Positions 35,101 through 45,679 of a stretch of 64,000 nt of DNA are shown here, piece by piece. Source of the stretch: Phaffia rhodozyma (Eukaryota > Basidiomycota > Tremellomycetes > Cystofilobasidiales > Mrakiaceae); the NCBI GenBank assembly GCA_014706385.1, contig JACGZH010000001.1, positions 806,001 through 870,000 of the forward strand. Reading direction: 5' to 3'. Within the stretch, counting starts at the first letter, position 1; the number at the start of each line of letters is the position of its first letter. The notes beneath the pieces were generated by a model. The model saw nothing but the letters and a program-made list of their open reading frames with translations. It ran no database searches and was not told the DNA's origin. Position numbers and translations under genes: made by a program.

Positions 35101-36708
35101 TTTTGTAAAATGATTGACTTTACATCTTTATTCTGATGGCAACTAGCTTCTGAGCGTGCTTTGCTGGTCCGCTATGCATCTTTCTGATCTTGGCGAACCA
35201 TGGAGGGAGATTGCAGAGGTTATGAGAGCTGAACTTTTCGGTCGTGTTCAAGGTTCATTCAAAGCTTGGGAAGAATCCATCTCTGTCCCGCCTTCTGGCG
35301 TGGGCGCAGATCCGGGATCGAGTCAGGGTCTGAGTGTTGATCCGGCTAAAGGGTCGAAGGTCGGGAGCAACAACACAAAGGAAGATGTGACTGGTGAAAG
35401 CGAAATAGAGAGAGAAAACGAGACAGGAAAACAATCTTCGCCGGTCATTACCCCAGAAGAGATCTTGGCTGGTCTAGTGGTCTTCAGTGAAATTGAGGTA
35501 AGCGTCTAACCATTCCTACTCTCCTTTAGCTCTCACGCTGCCCTTTCTCTCCTACCTATACGCGATCTCTGCTTACATGACTGGGTTCTATAGATATGTC
35601 GAGGATCAACAGAGAAATGGTTTCATCCTCTTCTACAGGCTCGAAAAGTCGTCCAACGGATGACGGCCGAAAAGAGACAGAAGAGCTGGGTGGCCAAATG
35701 GTTGATGCAGAACTGGGCCTATCATGAGCTTCTGGTGCGTTCTCTCACTTCCTTCTTCTAATCTTGTTTTCCTCCTGTCTATCATCAGGAGTATGAACAT
35801 TTATCGATATGGACGTTGACGGTGCTTTAAAACCGGGATTTCAATGTCGGATTATCACAGTCGAGTACAACATCATTGGATGGACCATCGTTGGAGCCAG
35901 AAGAGTATGGAGTTATCTTGAGTGGAGGGATGAATACTTTCATGGGTCCAAGCATGATGGTCTTCCAAGTTTGTCTCTTCCTCATAGTCGCCCATTATCC
36001 ACAGAGGGACTCAAGCTGATATATGTATCCGACTTAGCTCATTGCTGAGATTTCTAGACTATCCGTCCAAGCGGCTCAATGCATACATTTTGAGGACCGA
36101 GCGGCTCGGATTGAGTCTCTACGCGTTCTAGCTGCCCGAGAAGCTCGACTAAAGACCCGGCTCGATGCGGTCTATCCTGAATTCCCATCAACGGCGGATC
36201 CGTCATCACCTGCCATATCATATCATCTCATCGCTTTCCGAGCACATGTGCTTACCGCGAGGCTTTACCTCCGTCAGGTTGTCAGTCATTGTAATGCTTT
36301 CAGTTTGGTAACTCAACTGCTCGTAAACCAGCTTTTGGCGACCATTGCTCAATTGGTCGGCACTCCGGCGGAGAGCAGCTTATTGTTCCCCTTGTTTGTG
36401 ACCGGGGTCGACGCTACGACCGATGCCGATCGAAGAGAAATCAAAGCCCGCTTCGATATGATAGACACCAAGTTAGTCTTCGATTTTGCTTACTATTCTT
36501 GTATTTTTATCCTTCCTTATATACTAGTATCATAGGAGATTGACCCTCTCATGCTTTTGAAACGTAATAATCAAGCTGTCGAATCGGGAATATTCAAACT
36601 GCATTCTCTCTACTGGAAGAGATCTGGGACAGAAATGAAGGAGGTGAGAAATGGGTGGATTGGCCGAAGTTATCTAGGGAGTGTGGTTGGAACGTTTCAT
36701 TCGCTTGA
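32110..36708 (+). CDS. Zn(II)2Cys6 transcription factor with fungal middle domain
   Basis: Nuclear DNA-binding regulator of unknown target. The binuclear zinc cluster is built from three exons (32110-32327, 32564-32602, from 32749), which join to DGCFTCRTRKKKCDLIRPIC then GSCARLDFKC. This gives CX2CX6CX6CX2CX6C, a complete Gal4-type cluster. A low-complexity region follows (about 600 residues rich in Ser, Pro, His, Asn and Gln) with an acidic segment (DDEIEEDDRTEGDNHREEE) and a basic KKRRFN patch. The C-terminal half reads VVQQAPLLIDYFIRKLAPLV, LLSVLCWSAMHLSDLGEPWR, ARKVVQRMTAEKRQKSWVAK, SYHLIAFRAHVLTARLYLRQ and LFPLFVTGVDATTDADRREI, the pattern of the Fungal_trans_2 domain. It ends SRECGWNVSFA. 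One exon pair near 35750-36060 is uncertain. Confidence 0.88.
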
Positions 36709-37026
36709 AACCTCTGAGTATGTTTGCGCGAAAGTGGTTTTTGTGCTTGTTTGTATCAATACGTAGTTGTCTGCTTTCGTTCTGTTCTTATCTTACCGGC
36801 CGTTCGTTGAGTTTCATCGTCGCCGGTAAGCAAATTTCCAAGCTTTGTTTGTCTAAGGTGGACCTTGCTGCTATGTTTGTAAAATCGAGATATTATAATT
36901 TATCCTTCCATCACCTTTTTTTTTTCCTTTCTCCTCAAGCGCATATGAAGTGCACATATAGAAAGACCCCATCAGATAGGCTTTTAAATGACAATGACAA
37001 CATAATCATCAAATTCTAAACACAAC
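36709..37026. other. Convergent intergenic region Zn2Cys6 gene / DBP4
   Basis: About 320 bp between two 3' ends with a T-run near 36918; no gene or structure seen. Confidence 0.5.
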
Positions 37027-40000
37027 TCATGCTCCCAGTAGTCGAAGTGCAAGCTCTTCCTCGTCCTCCATCACTGTCTTTGCCGGCGCGACAGCATCAG
37101 CAGCTTTCTGTCGCTTCGCCGGAGGGCCGACAGGTCTTTCGTCTTCGCTTGCACTATCCATGTCGTCGTCGTTGTCAGAGAGTAGACCGGTGATATCGAT
37201 ATCTGGAAGGCCACCTTCTGCATCAGAATCAGAATCGGATAGATCGTCATAATCAACTCGCTCGAGACCTTCAGCCTATTGAAACAAACAAACAAGGTTT
37301 TTGGAACGAAGGGTTGATGTATTTTAGTGGGATGAACAAAGTTGGTTGACATCATTAAACCAGAAGGAAAAGAGAACAACACGAACCTCTCTTTCTCTCT
37401 CCTTTCGCTTTCTCTTCTTCTCCCTCTTCTTGTCCTTTGCGACCTCCCTGTCTTCAACGTCGACAATCTCCATCTCACCTCTCTGGGCGGAAACAAACTT
37501 CTCCTTCTCATCACCCTTCTTCTTGGCCCTCTCTTCTTCTTCATCGACAAACTCATAGATCTCATGAGCACCACCTTCTTCGTCGAAAATCAGCTTCGAA
37601 GGCGCCCCCTTTGCCTTCAACGAAGCTTTCTTGGAAGCTCCCATTTTCAATTTTCGCTTGGAAAGCTCTCGGTTTGCAGCATCGGCGTCCAAATCCTCGA
37701 TCTCATCTAATCCATGATCAGTTCGCTTGAGTGTAAGGAAATCATCACCATCGTCTGTTGGAACGTCGGCAGAGTGATCGATAAGGGAAGAGTAGTGCTC
37801 GGAGAGGATGTTCTGATTCTTCTTTTCAAACATCTTGTCGTACTTCGTTCGGACGGCTGGAGCGGCGGGAGTGGCAGTTGCCGTTGCTTTGTCAACCGAC
37901 TATTGAGAATTGAAGAGTAATGTGAGATCTCTTGATTAGATAAAATCACAACTTTCACAGCAAGAATGACAAAAAGAACAAATTGAGCGAAACGTTATGA
38001 CATACAAGTATCGTCTCCTTCTCATCCGCGCTTTGGACTTCACCCTCGTTCACTTCGATCACCTTGATTCTGTTCTTCTTCTTTTTAGCCTGCTCCTGAG
38101 AGATAAACTTGATTTGAGGAGCTCCTGGCAAACCAAGGGATTCTGCAAAAGCCTCAACAGGTAAAGCGCCGACTTGGAAGATCTCTTTGTTTTTCTGGAT
38201 GTAGATCGACTTCAAGTAAGAGATGAAGGCCTGAGGCGATATAGAAAAAACATACAAAAATCAACAAATGAACTCAAAGGTAGTGGTGACAGAAAGAAAG
38301 AAAAGATAACGCTTACCCTTTGCCCAAGGTACTTGAGTTCTGGATCCTGGAAAGCAAAACTCTGCATTTGGCTTTTGATGCTCATTGTTTTACTCTCTCT
38401 GATCTTAATCTTCTTTGCCTCGATTCCCTTAGCCTCCAATGCCGCGCTCATTGCTTCCTCTTCGCTAGGGCAAAGAAGCAACAAAGCCTGGCCTTTGCTC
38501 TCGTATCTGGCCGTTCGACCAACTCGATGAATGTACGTATCGACGTCTTCCGGGCAGTCAAGCTGAATGACCCAATCTACAGAGGGGAAATCAAGACCTC
38601 GAGCGGCGACATCAGTCGCAAAGAGACAACAAGTCGAGGTGGTGGTGAATCGGTGGAAAATGTCGAGTCGCTTGGTCTGTTTCTGTTTGCCGTGAAGCTC
38701 AAGCAACGGGACTCCGGGATGAAGCTTGCAGAAAGTTTCGTATACGAACCGAACCTGAATGGGAGACAGAGAGAGCAAAGAATCAGCGGAGAATTCTATA
38801 ACATCATCGTGATGTTTATGAGAGTAGAGCCGAGCTGAACTTTGTTAAAAAAAATTGAAAATTGAACTAAATAATGATAAAACACCAATCACGTACCTGC
38901 TTACAACTGGACATGAACACAATCACCTTGCTCTTTAAATGAGTCTTGATGAAGCTAAACAATACGTCGAGTTTCTTGTCCAAATCAACAACCGCAAAGT
39001 GCTGCTCCAAATTCTTTGGTGTAACCCATTTGCCCTCCTCTGACTCCTCTCCATCCTCCGTCGACTTTTTTTCTTCGGCGCTGACGGGCACAGGCGATTT
39101 AAGGGAGAGCCGGGCGAGATCTTTCACGGACTTGGTCTGAGTGGCAGAAAAGAGTAGTGTTTGACGGGTTTTGGGGAGGTGTTCGAGAATGGCATTGAGG
39201 GACCGGGAGAACCCCATGTCAAGAATTCGATCGGCTTCATCCAAAACTACACGTGACGAAAAAACCGATCATGAGCATATTACTTACTACACATGAATGA
39301 GAATCTTGAGATATCGAGAGGGTGAATCACGCACCGAGCATCTGCAAATTATCGCACTCAAATCCAACGGTCTGGTCCATGTGCTGCAACAGTCTTCCGG
39401 GAGTGGCGATTAGGATGTTCATTCTCGTCAACCTGTCCATTTCGTCCTTTAAATTCTTTCCACCAATAACAAGTCCAGCTGAGAAGGAATGATACGGCCC
39501 AATCTTCCGAAGAACTTCGAAAATTTGGATGGCCTATCGAAAAAGGTATGAGACGCAAACAATAAACATCCAGCGCAGACTCGGAATGTGTACATGAATT
39601 AACTAAAAATGTACTTGAAGCAACTGTACTAACCAACTCTCGAGTGGGCGAAATCACCAAAGCGCCTAATCCATCCTGTGGTCCCCACTTCTTTCGGTAC
39701 AGTGACTCGAGTAGCGGAACGAGAAATGCTAGCGTCTTACCAGATCCTGTTCGGGCAGCCCCGAGGATGTCTTGTCCTTTCAAAGCGAGCGGGACGGCAA
39801 GAGACTGAATACCTGTAGGAGCGGTGAAGAACGCTTTCTTGAGACCTGTGTCAAATAATATGAGTTGGAAACTATCATCAGGCCATGATTCATGAGGAGT
39901 TTAATTATGGATTCGGTGTCTTACCTTTCTTGGTCTTCTCAGAAATAGGAAAATCTTGAAAGTCGGAGACTGGACTCGTAGGATCCTGCCAATATCAGAA

Positions 40001-40300
40001 CCAAGCAACCATTCAGTCTCGAAACAGCCAATATAACAACCAGACCGAGCTTTCATGTGTCTACACGACACTGTGAATGTTTGTGAATGTTTCTGGAATG
40101 ATCTGCAATGATCTGAAACGCAAACTTACATACTCCTCCACCAACCGGTCCAATTCCACCAACTCATCCGCCTCTCTCGATTTCTTGATAGCTTTGGAGC
40201 CCGAGCTCTTGGAGCTCTTTGACTTGTCTCCCTTGGAAGACTTCTTTTTTGATAGCGGCTTTGACGATGAAGATGCTTGATCTGGAGCTGGCGAGCTCAT
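37027..40300 (-). CDS. DBP4: DEAD-box RNA helicase DBP4 (HCA4), ribosome biogenesis
   Basis: Nucleolar helicase needed for early 18S rRNA processing and U14 snoRNA release. The N-terminus is Ser/Lys-rich ([20 protein letters not shown]). Motifs on the minus strand: [20 protein letters not shown] (I), LVISPTREL (Ia), [17 protein letters not shown] (Ib), [13 protein letters not shown] (II), [19 protein letters not shown] (III), [15 protein letters not shown] (IV), [19 protein letters not shown] (V) and [20 protein letters not shown] (VI). [13 protein letters not shown], the segment [19 protein letters not shown] and the long charged tail ([34 protein letters not shown]) are typical of Dbp4. It ends [10 protein letters not shown] at 37027. 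About nine exons. The tail encodes a coiled-coil-like basic/acidic region as in yeast Dbp4. Confidence 0.95.
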
Positions 40301-40494
40301 CTTGGCAATGTCGAGCGAGTGGTTGTGGATGTTTGTGAATTAACTCTCTCACTTCCACTTACAAAAACGAAAACCAAATTATTTTTGAATGACCAGGTAT
40401 ATTATGTCTTACGTAATTTATGACTATTCGTCTATCGTTTAAGTACCTTAGATAGAACCTTCGACATCATCAGAATCTCATATCTTGTACAAGC

Positions 40495-42783
40495 TCATTC
40501 ATGAAACCGGTAAGGCTCCTCTTGCACCGTCAGGATATCACTTTGAACGGTCCCTCCCTCAGCACCTTTGAGAAGCTTCCTAGCCTTGACCTGCATCCAA
40601 ACGCTGTGCGCAGTTCACAGACGATCATCAATCGAGGACAGTTAGCGTCTGAATCGTAGACACCCGACTAGTATGAAACATTGTAAGAAACTTACCGGTA
40701 CATCTTGAGCTGCTTCTTTCGGTTCACAAGCTGTACCACAAAGGGTCATTGTCGTTTCATTGAGTAAATGAAATCCTAGAAAAAAAATTTTGAACAGAAC
40801 GAGACATGACATACCAGTCGCCTATCAACACCTAGCTGCTCAAACTCGAACAATGGATGCTCTCCATGCCACTTGCTTTTTCCATCTTCCGGGAAATACA
40901 CGCTGTTCGTTCCCTCTTGGGCCGTCAACTGCTGCTGATCTTGCTGGCTTTCTGTAGTCTTCTCGACGATCGACTCTTCACCAGACATAGCTAGCTTATC
41001 GACTGCTGCTGAGAGCGCATTCATGTCAGGTAGAATTGGGCTTGGCGATGGCGGTTGAGGTGTGTTTACTTGTGACGGAGAGAGAGAAGGTCCGTCATCT
41101 ATTCCGTTGGGAGCAGTGGTGGTGGTGGTGGTTACATCAACAGGCGATGTTATGGAACGTCCCGTGAAGATTTTGGAAAGGTCGTCTATACACCAGGGCC
41201 ACACCAGATCAAGGATTGATTCACCATGTGTAAGTGTGTGCGAGTTATGACAACGAAAGGAGATGATGAACGAACCTGCTGAGAAGAAAAACACCCGGGT
41301 TCCGTCACCTCGAATGTAGAAATCCTCATCCAACATCCGGTTCTTCTTTATCCTCATCTGTGCGAGATCTTAAGTAATTAATCCATATTTGCATGAGAAG
41401 CAAGTCAGCTGGTTGCATCTCAGTGAGGATACAATGCCGTGAGAGGAAGAAGCATGCAAACACTGACCGTGCCTTCCGTAATCTCTGAAAAGAATCAATC
41501 CCCCAGGCTTCAACATCTTCCAAACGTTTCCCATGGCCCGTTCCCACTCGTCACCAGGCTTCAAAGCACTCAACACAAACACCATCACTGCCACATCAAC
41601 TGTTCCCTCCGGGACATCCTCCGGAATACTTTCAGACGAAAGATCCCACACGGCAGCGTTGATTTTTCCCATTGGGGGCTTAGCGTAAGACGGGTTAGAC
41701 CGGACGACCTCAACAGCCGAACGGGAGTAGTCGAATCCATGCAGGTTCAATAGAGGATTCTTGTTATTCTCGAGGATGGGAAACAATGCATTGCCGGCTC
41801 CCTAGAAGAACATTGACGTATCTATAAGTCTCAAGGGCAATAGAGGAGGTCTCAATTAAAAAAAAGATATTTACACAACCAATCTCGACGATTGTTCGAG
41901 GTCCAGCCTGTTCCAATACATATTGTCAGTCGATTAGCTAGCCGCAATACAAAAAAATCCTTCACGTCAATATTGAGCAGGATGAAACTCACATCGGCAG
42001 CAGTCATCTGGAGCAGCTCCGGAAATTCTAGTCGAAGCCATTTTCGATCTTTGAAGAAGCTAGAAATTTCGACATGTATGCAAAGAGATTAACATCATGC
42101 CCAAACAAAAAAAATTAGCAATATATACGACTAACTTCTCATTATGGGTATTGTAAAATCTGTCCCAGAAACTAGCAGGGTTCTTGTTGTATACATCTTA
42201 AGCAAGCGCAGGTCCGATTTCTCTCAATCGAGAATTAGTCTCATGAATGGTTCAGCGACTTTACTTCAAAATGTGATCAACGAACCTTTCATTAGGTCAG
42301 AGACCTGGTGTTCTCTTTGAACTTGCTTGACGGCCTCGGCGCGCTCGTCCAGATCTTCAGGTGGGGGAGCATGATCCCTTCAAGACCCGGTTCCGAATCA
42401 TACAATTCGTTCCAATCACCGTATCCCAAGAAACAACCAAATCAGATTGCGCATAAGTTACCGATAGACTGTTGCAAGCCAGCCGTATAACGATCCGGTT
42501 GCTATCATAAGTTGATGGACGAAAACCAATGGACAAACCAAGCGTTCATGGTGAAGACCTGGTCTTCGTCTTGCAGCACTCTCGTTCCCCATCCTTCCGG
42601 TCTCTTATCTGGGTCTCCTGATGTCTCTTCGTCTTTGCTGAGTCCATTCTTGGTAGTCGTGGACGTAGAAGCAACCGCCGAGGATAAAAGCTGGTTCTGA
42701 ACGGAAGACGTGCTCTTCAACTTGAGCTCCTCAGGCGATTTGGTAAATTCTGCCTTGGACTCGGCAGTAGTAGGGTTCGACAT
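40495..42783 (-). CDS. TRM140: tRNA N3-methylcytidine methyltransferase (TRM140/METTL2 family)
   Basis: SAM-dependent enzyme forming m3C at position 32 of tRNAs. Minus-strand exons read MSNPTTAESKAEFTKSPEEL, GWGTRVLQDEDQVFTMNAWD (family N-terminal motif), NKNPASFWDRFYNTHNEKFF, DRKWLRLEFPELL, RTIVEIGCGAGNALFPILEN (SAM-binding motif I), LNLHGFDYSRSAVEVV (motif II), VDVAVMVFVLSAL, WKMLKPGGLILFRDYGRHD and DEDFYIRGDGTRVFFFSADD. A Thr/Pro/Gln-rich insertion (about 40950-41180) interrupts the C-terminal part before LFEFEQLGVDRRLLVNRKKQ and MYRVWMQVKARK; it ends EEPYRFHE. An in-frame upstream ATG at 42912 would add 43 residues. The yeast actin-binding fusion of Abp140 is absent. Confidence 0.92.
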
Positions 42784-43062
42784 GTGCAGGTAGCGATGCG
42801 TAGAGTGGAATAACAAGCTGTATCTATTGAAAATATGGCAACGACTGAGTGTAAGAAGACGACGGATAGGCATGTATGGTCTGACCGATGTCGGCCAAAG
42901 GGAGATATCCAAAAAAGTAACAGGTCAGGCTTCGAAAGCAGTGTGGCGAAAAGCTGTGCGTAATGTTTCCTTATATAATTGTTTTTGAACATCTCTTCGG
43001 ACACTCTGTTCTCTCACCATACACTGACGACTAAATAGATAAACATAGACGATAGGACTTTC
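42784..43062. promoter_or_regulatory. Divergent promoter TRM140 / TFIIIA
   Basis: About 280 bp between start codons, or 150 bp if the upstream TRM140 ATG at 42912 is used. The two genes both concern Pol III products (tRNA modification; 5S rRNA transcription). No clear shared element seen. Confidence 0.45.
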
Positions 43063-45441
43063 ATGTCCGTTTTTCAAAAGCCAGCCAAGGTGTTTCGACC
43101 GTCGAGGAAGTCAGCATCAAATCTGGGTGCAACTCTCGATCAGGACGCGTCATCCACACCGCTTGCAGCAAGGAAATCATCCATTCCGGAGTTCAGTACC
43201 GAGGATATGAGCTTGGGCGAAACAGAGGGGGACGAAGAGCTTGTAATCAAGGAGGAGCACGACCAACTTGACAACGAAGAGGTCAGCACTGATGGTTATG
43301 AGGACAGTGAGGATGACGAGGATGACGAGGATGACGAGGATGACGAGGATGACGAGGATGAAGAGGACGTACCTAGATTCACTTATTACGAAAAAGGAAA
43401 GCAGAGAGCTGAACCTATTATCGGGCAAGTCTTCGAGGTGTCGGGTTCTTTGGTTTGTCCCATTGCTTCCGACCAATCCGCAAACCCATCTTCACCGACA
43501 ACAACATCATCATCCACAGCATCACCAAGAGCAGCGCGGCTGCCTACAGACTCAACTGCCAATTCTTCAGATTCGCCAAAGAAGAAACCTACACGGCTCA
43601 AAAAGTTCACATGCACTGTCAAGGGATGCAATCAAGCGTTTACCAGACCTGTTAGGTTAGAAGAGCATGTTCGCACGCACACCGGCGAGGTTTGTACTCA
43701 TTTGGATCACTTCGGCATTGCGTCTTCTGGGCATAATTGACATTGTGTTTTGACCATTGTGTCTGTCTTTCGTCTCCGACATTGAACAGCGCCCTTTCAA
43801 ATGCACAGACTATCCCCCGTGCAACCTCTCGTTCACACGGTCTACAAATCTTCAAGCTCATATCCGCATGCACCTTCCGGAATCAGCCAAGCCATTCGCC
43901 TGCTCCAATGAAGGGTGTGACAAAAGGTTTTGGACGGGCCAGCACTTGAAAAGACACCAAGAAAGCTGTGAAAGTATAGGGATTAAAGAGGCAAAGGCGG
44001 CTGCAAGGATCATTCAGTGCGAGGAGAAGGGGTGCGGAAAGATTTTCCCAACGAGGCAGAAATTGAAGATTCATTCGAAAGTCCATGATAGTGAGTCCAC
44101 TCTTCGTGCTGACTTCAGTTCAGTTCACGTAACCTTCTCGTATCTTGACGGACCATTGCTCATGGACGTTGACCATTCTTTCTGACCACTTTCATCCGCT
44201 TGAAAGACACTCGGTATACCTGCTGCCACGCATCCCATATATCTCCTCCACCAACCTTTGCGACATGGACCCTTCTTCGGACTCATATCGCAGAGTTCCA
44301 CCCTCCAACATGTCCTTATCCGACTTGTGTGAATCGAAAACCATTCAATTCCCGGAGGAATCTGAAAGCTCACTTGAAAGTGCATCATGAGCGAGAGGAA
44401 GATGAGCGGCTCCTTGGGCCCGAAAGCGGCGATGAGATGGTCGAACCTCCACGTATAGAAACAGGAGTGGAGTACAAGAAGCGAGACTTGAAGAGAAAGA
44501 GAGAGAATGGGCAGGGTGATACAGAGAAGGTTTCTCTCTTTATTGATAGCGTGCAAGAAGAGGAAGAGTCTCAGGATGAAGAAGAATCAGAAGATGGTTT
44601 GGAGCGGGAGGAAGAAGAAGTGCAGCGAGAGGTGCTGGGGGAAGCGCAGGAGAGGGAAACCCAGGTTATGGAGGACCAATGGCTGGCTTGGAAAGCAGGT
44701 GCTGAACAGACAAAAAGAAAGAGGAGAAGGACGGTTAGTATTGTAGGAAAGAATGATCATTGCTTAGAACCAGACTGTGGTAAATCTTTTAAAACTGTAT
44801 GTTCTCCCGCCCTTTTATTGTTCCTTTCATGTATTGGTTCCTCTTGATCTCAACAAACCTTTGTTTTCATACATCACACGTCAATTCAGCCCAAGGCTCT
44901 CAGGACGCACCACCAAACTGCTCATCTCGGACGCCGTCCATTTATCTGTCCTCATGTATCCGAAGGCACATGCGATGCATCTTACGGTCATAAACATCTA
45001 CTCAAAAGACACCTGGCCAAGAAACATCCTGACACGAAACTCGATGAATCCGCTCTTGCCTCTGCCGACATCAGATTACAAGCCGCTTTCGACTCTGGCG
45101 TCTTTCCTCTACCTTCTCATCTTGTCACAGCCTTGTCTATACCCAATCCTGCCAATCCTGCCCCTGTCGGTTCCGATAACGCTACCAACGAAGTAACGCC
45201 GCAAGGGGCAGGCTCAGTTAGAGATCTATTGACCGGGAAGGCATATGTCGAACGAAAGATTGCTTGTTGGTACGCCCCACCTCCAAGAGAGGATGGAACA
45301 TCGAACCAAGAAGGGTGCGAGTTCAGATTTTCAAGGGCATATGACCTAAGACGACATTTGAAGAAGGTGCATGATGTTGTCATAAATGAGGATGAGGCTA
45401 AAGGGTTGGTTGAGCAGATCAAGAGGGGTGTCCGAGCCTAA
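43063..45441 (+). CDS. PZF1: Transcription factor IIIA, nine zinc fingers
   Basis: TFIIIA binds the internal control region of 5S rRNA genes and recruits TFIIIC. The N-terminus is acidic with a repetitive Glu-Asp-Asp run, then KKPTRLKKFTCTVKGCNQAF opens the fingers. Fingers 1-4 are canonical (FTRPVRLEEHVRTHTGE, SFTRSTNLQAHIRMH, FWTGQHLKRHQESC, IFPTRQKLKIHSKVH). Finger 5 is atypical (YTCCHASHISPPPTFATW then TLLRTHIAEFH). Finger 6 (CPYPTCVNRKPFNSRRNLKA) is followed by a long charged spacer with KRKREN and KRKRRRT. Fingers 7 and 8 (CLEPDCGKSFKT, ALRTHHQTAH, FICPHVSEGTCDASYGHKH) and finger 9 (EFRFSRAYDLRRHLKKVH) are separated by about 90 residues. Nine fingers with a long gap before the last matches the fungal TFIIIA layout. 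It ends EQIKRGVRA. Confidence 0.92.
43309..43362 (+). repeat. 9-bp coding minisatellite in TFIIIA
   Basis: The unit GAGGATGAC is repeated five times without error (43309-43353) and then once with one change (GAGGATGAA, 43354-43362). It is in frame and encodes Glu-Asp-Asp repeats from about residue 83. Confidence 0.9.
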
Positions 45442-45679
45442 GATAAATAAGGCTGGCCGGGATGTCTTGTTCACCTTCTCCTTCGATGTGGCATAGTATC
45501 AGAATACAAGTTGGTTCGGAGTTTCTTTGCGGCATCTCTCCTTACATCTACACCGAGTTTGTTTTAATGTGTAGCCTCTCGATATGACGCATTATAGAGC
45601 TTCAACGGAATGCACATAATATATATACACATACATATACATATAAATAGTGACTTATCCTCTACCCTTCAACAACTCT
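45442..45679. other. Convergent 3' region TFIIIA / CYB2
   Basis: About 240 bp, AT-rich, with a short TA/CA alternating run near 45617-45650. No gene seen. Confidence 0.5.

Noticed and set aside
37342..37730. Plus-strand Leu/Ser-rich frames that look like membrane or secreted proteins
   Set aside because: Complement of the Lys/Glu-rich DBP4 tail, which creates Leu/Ser/Phe runs by base composition.
38320..38838. 172-codon plus-strand open frame
   Set aside because: Antisense shadow of conserved DBP4 helicase exons.
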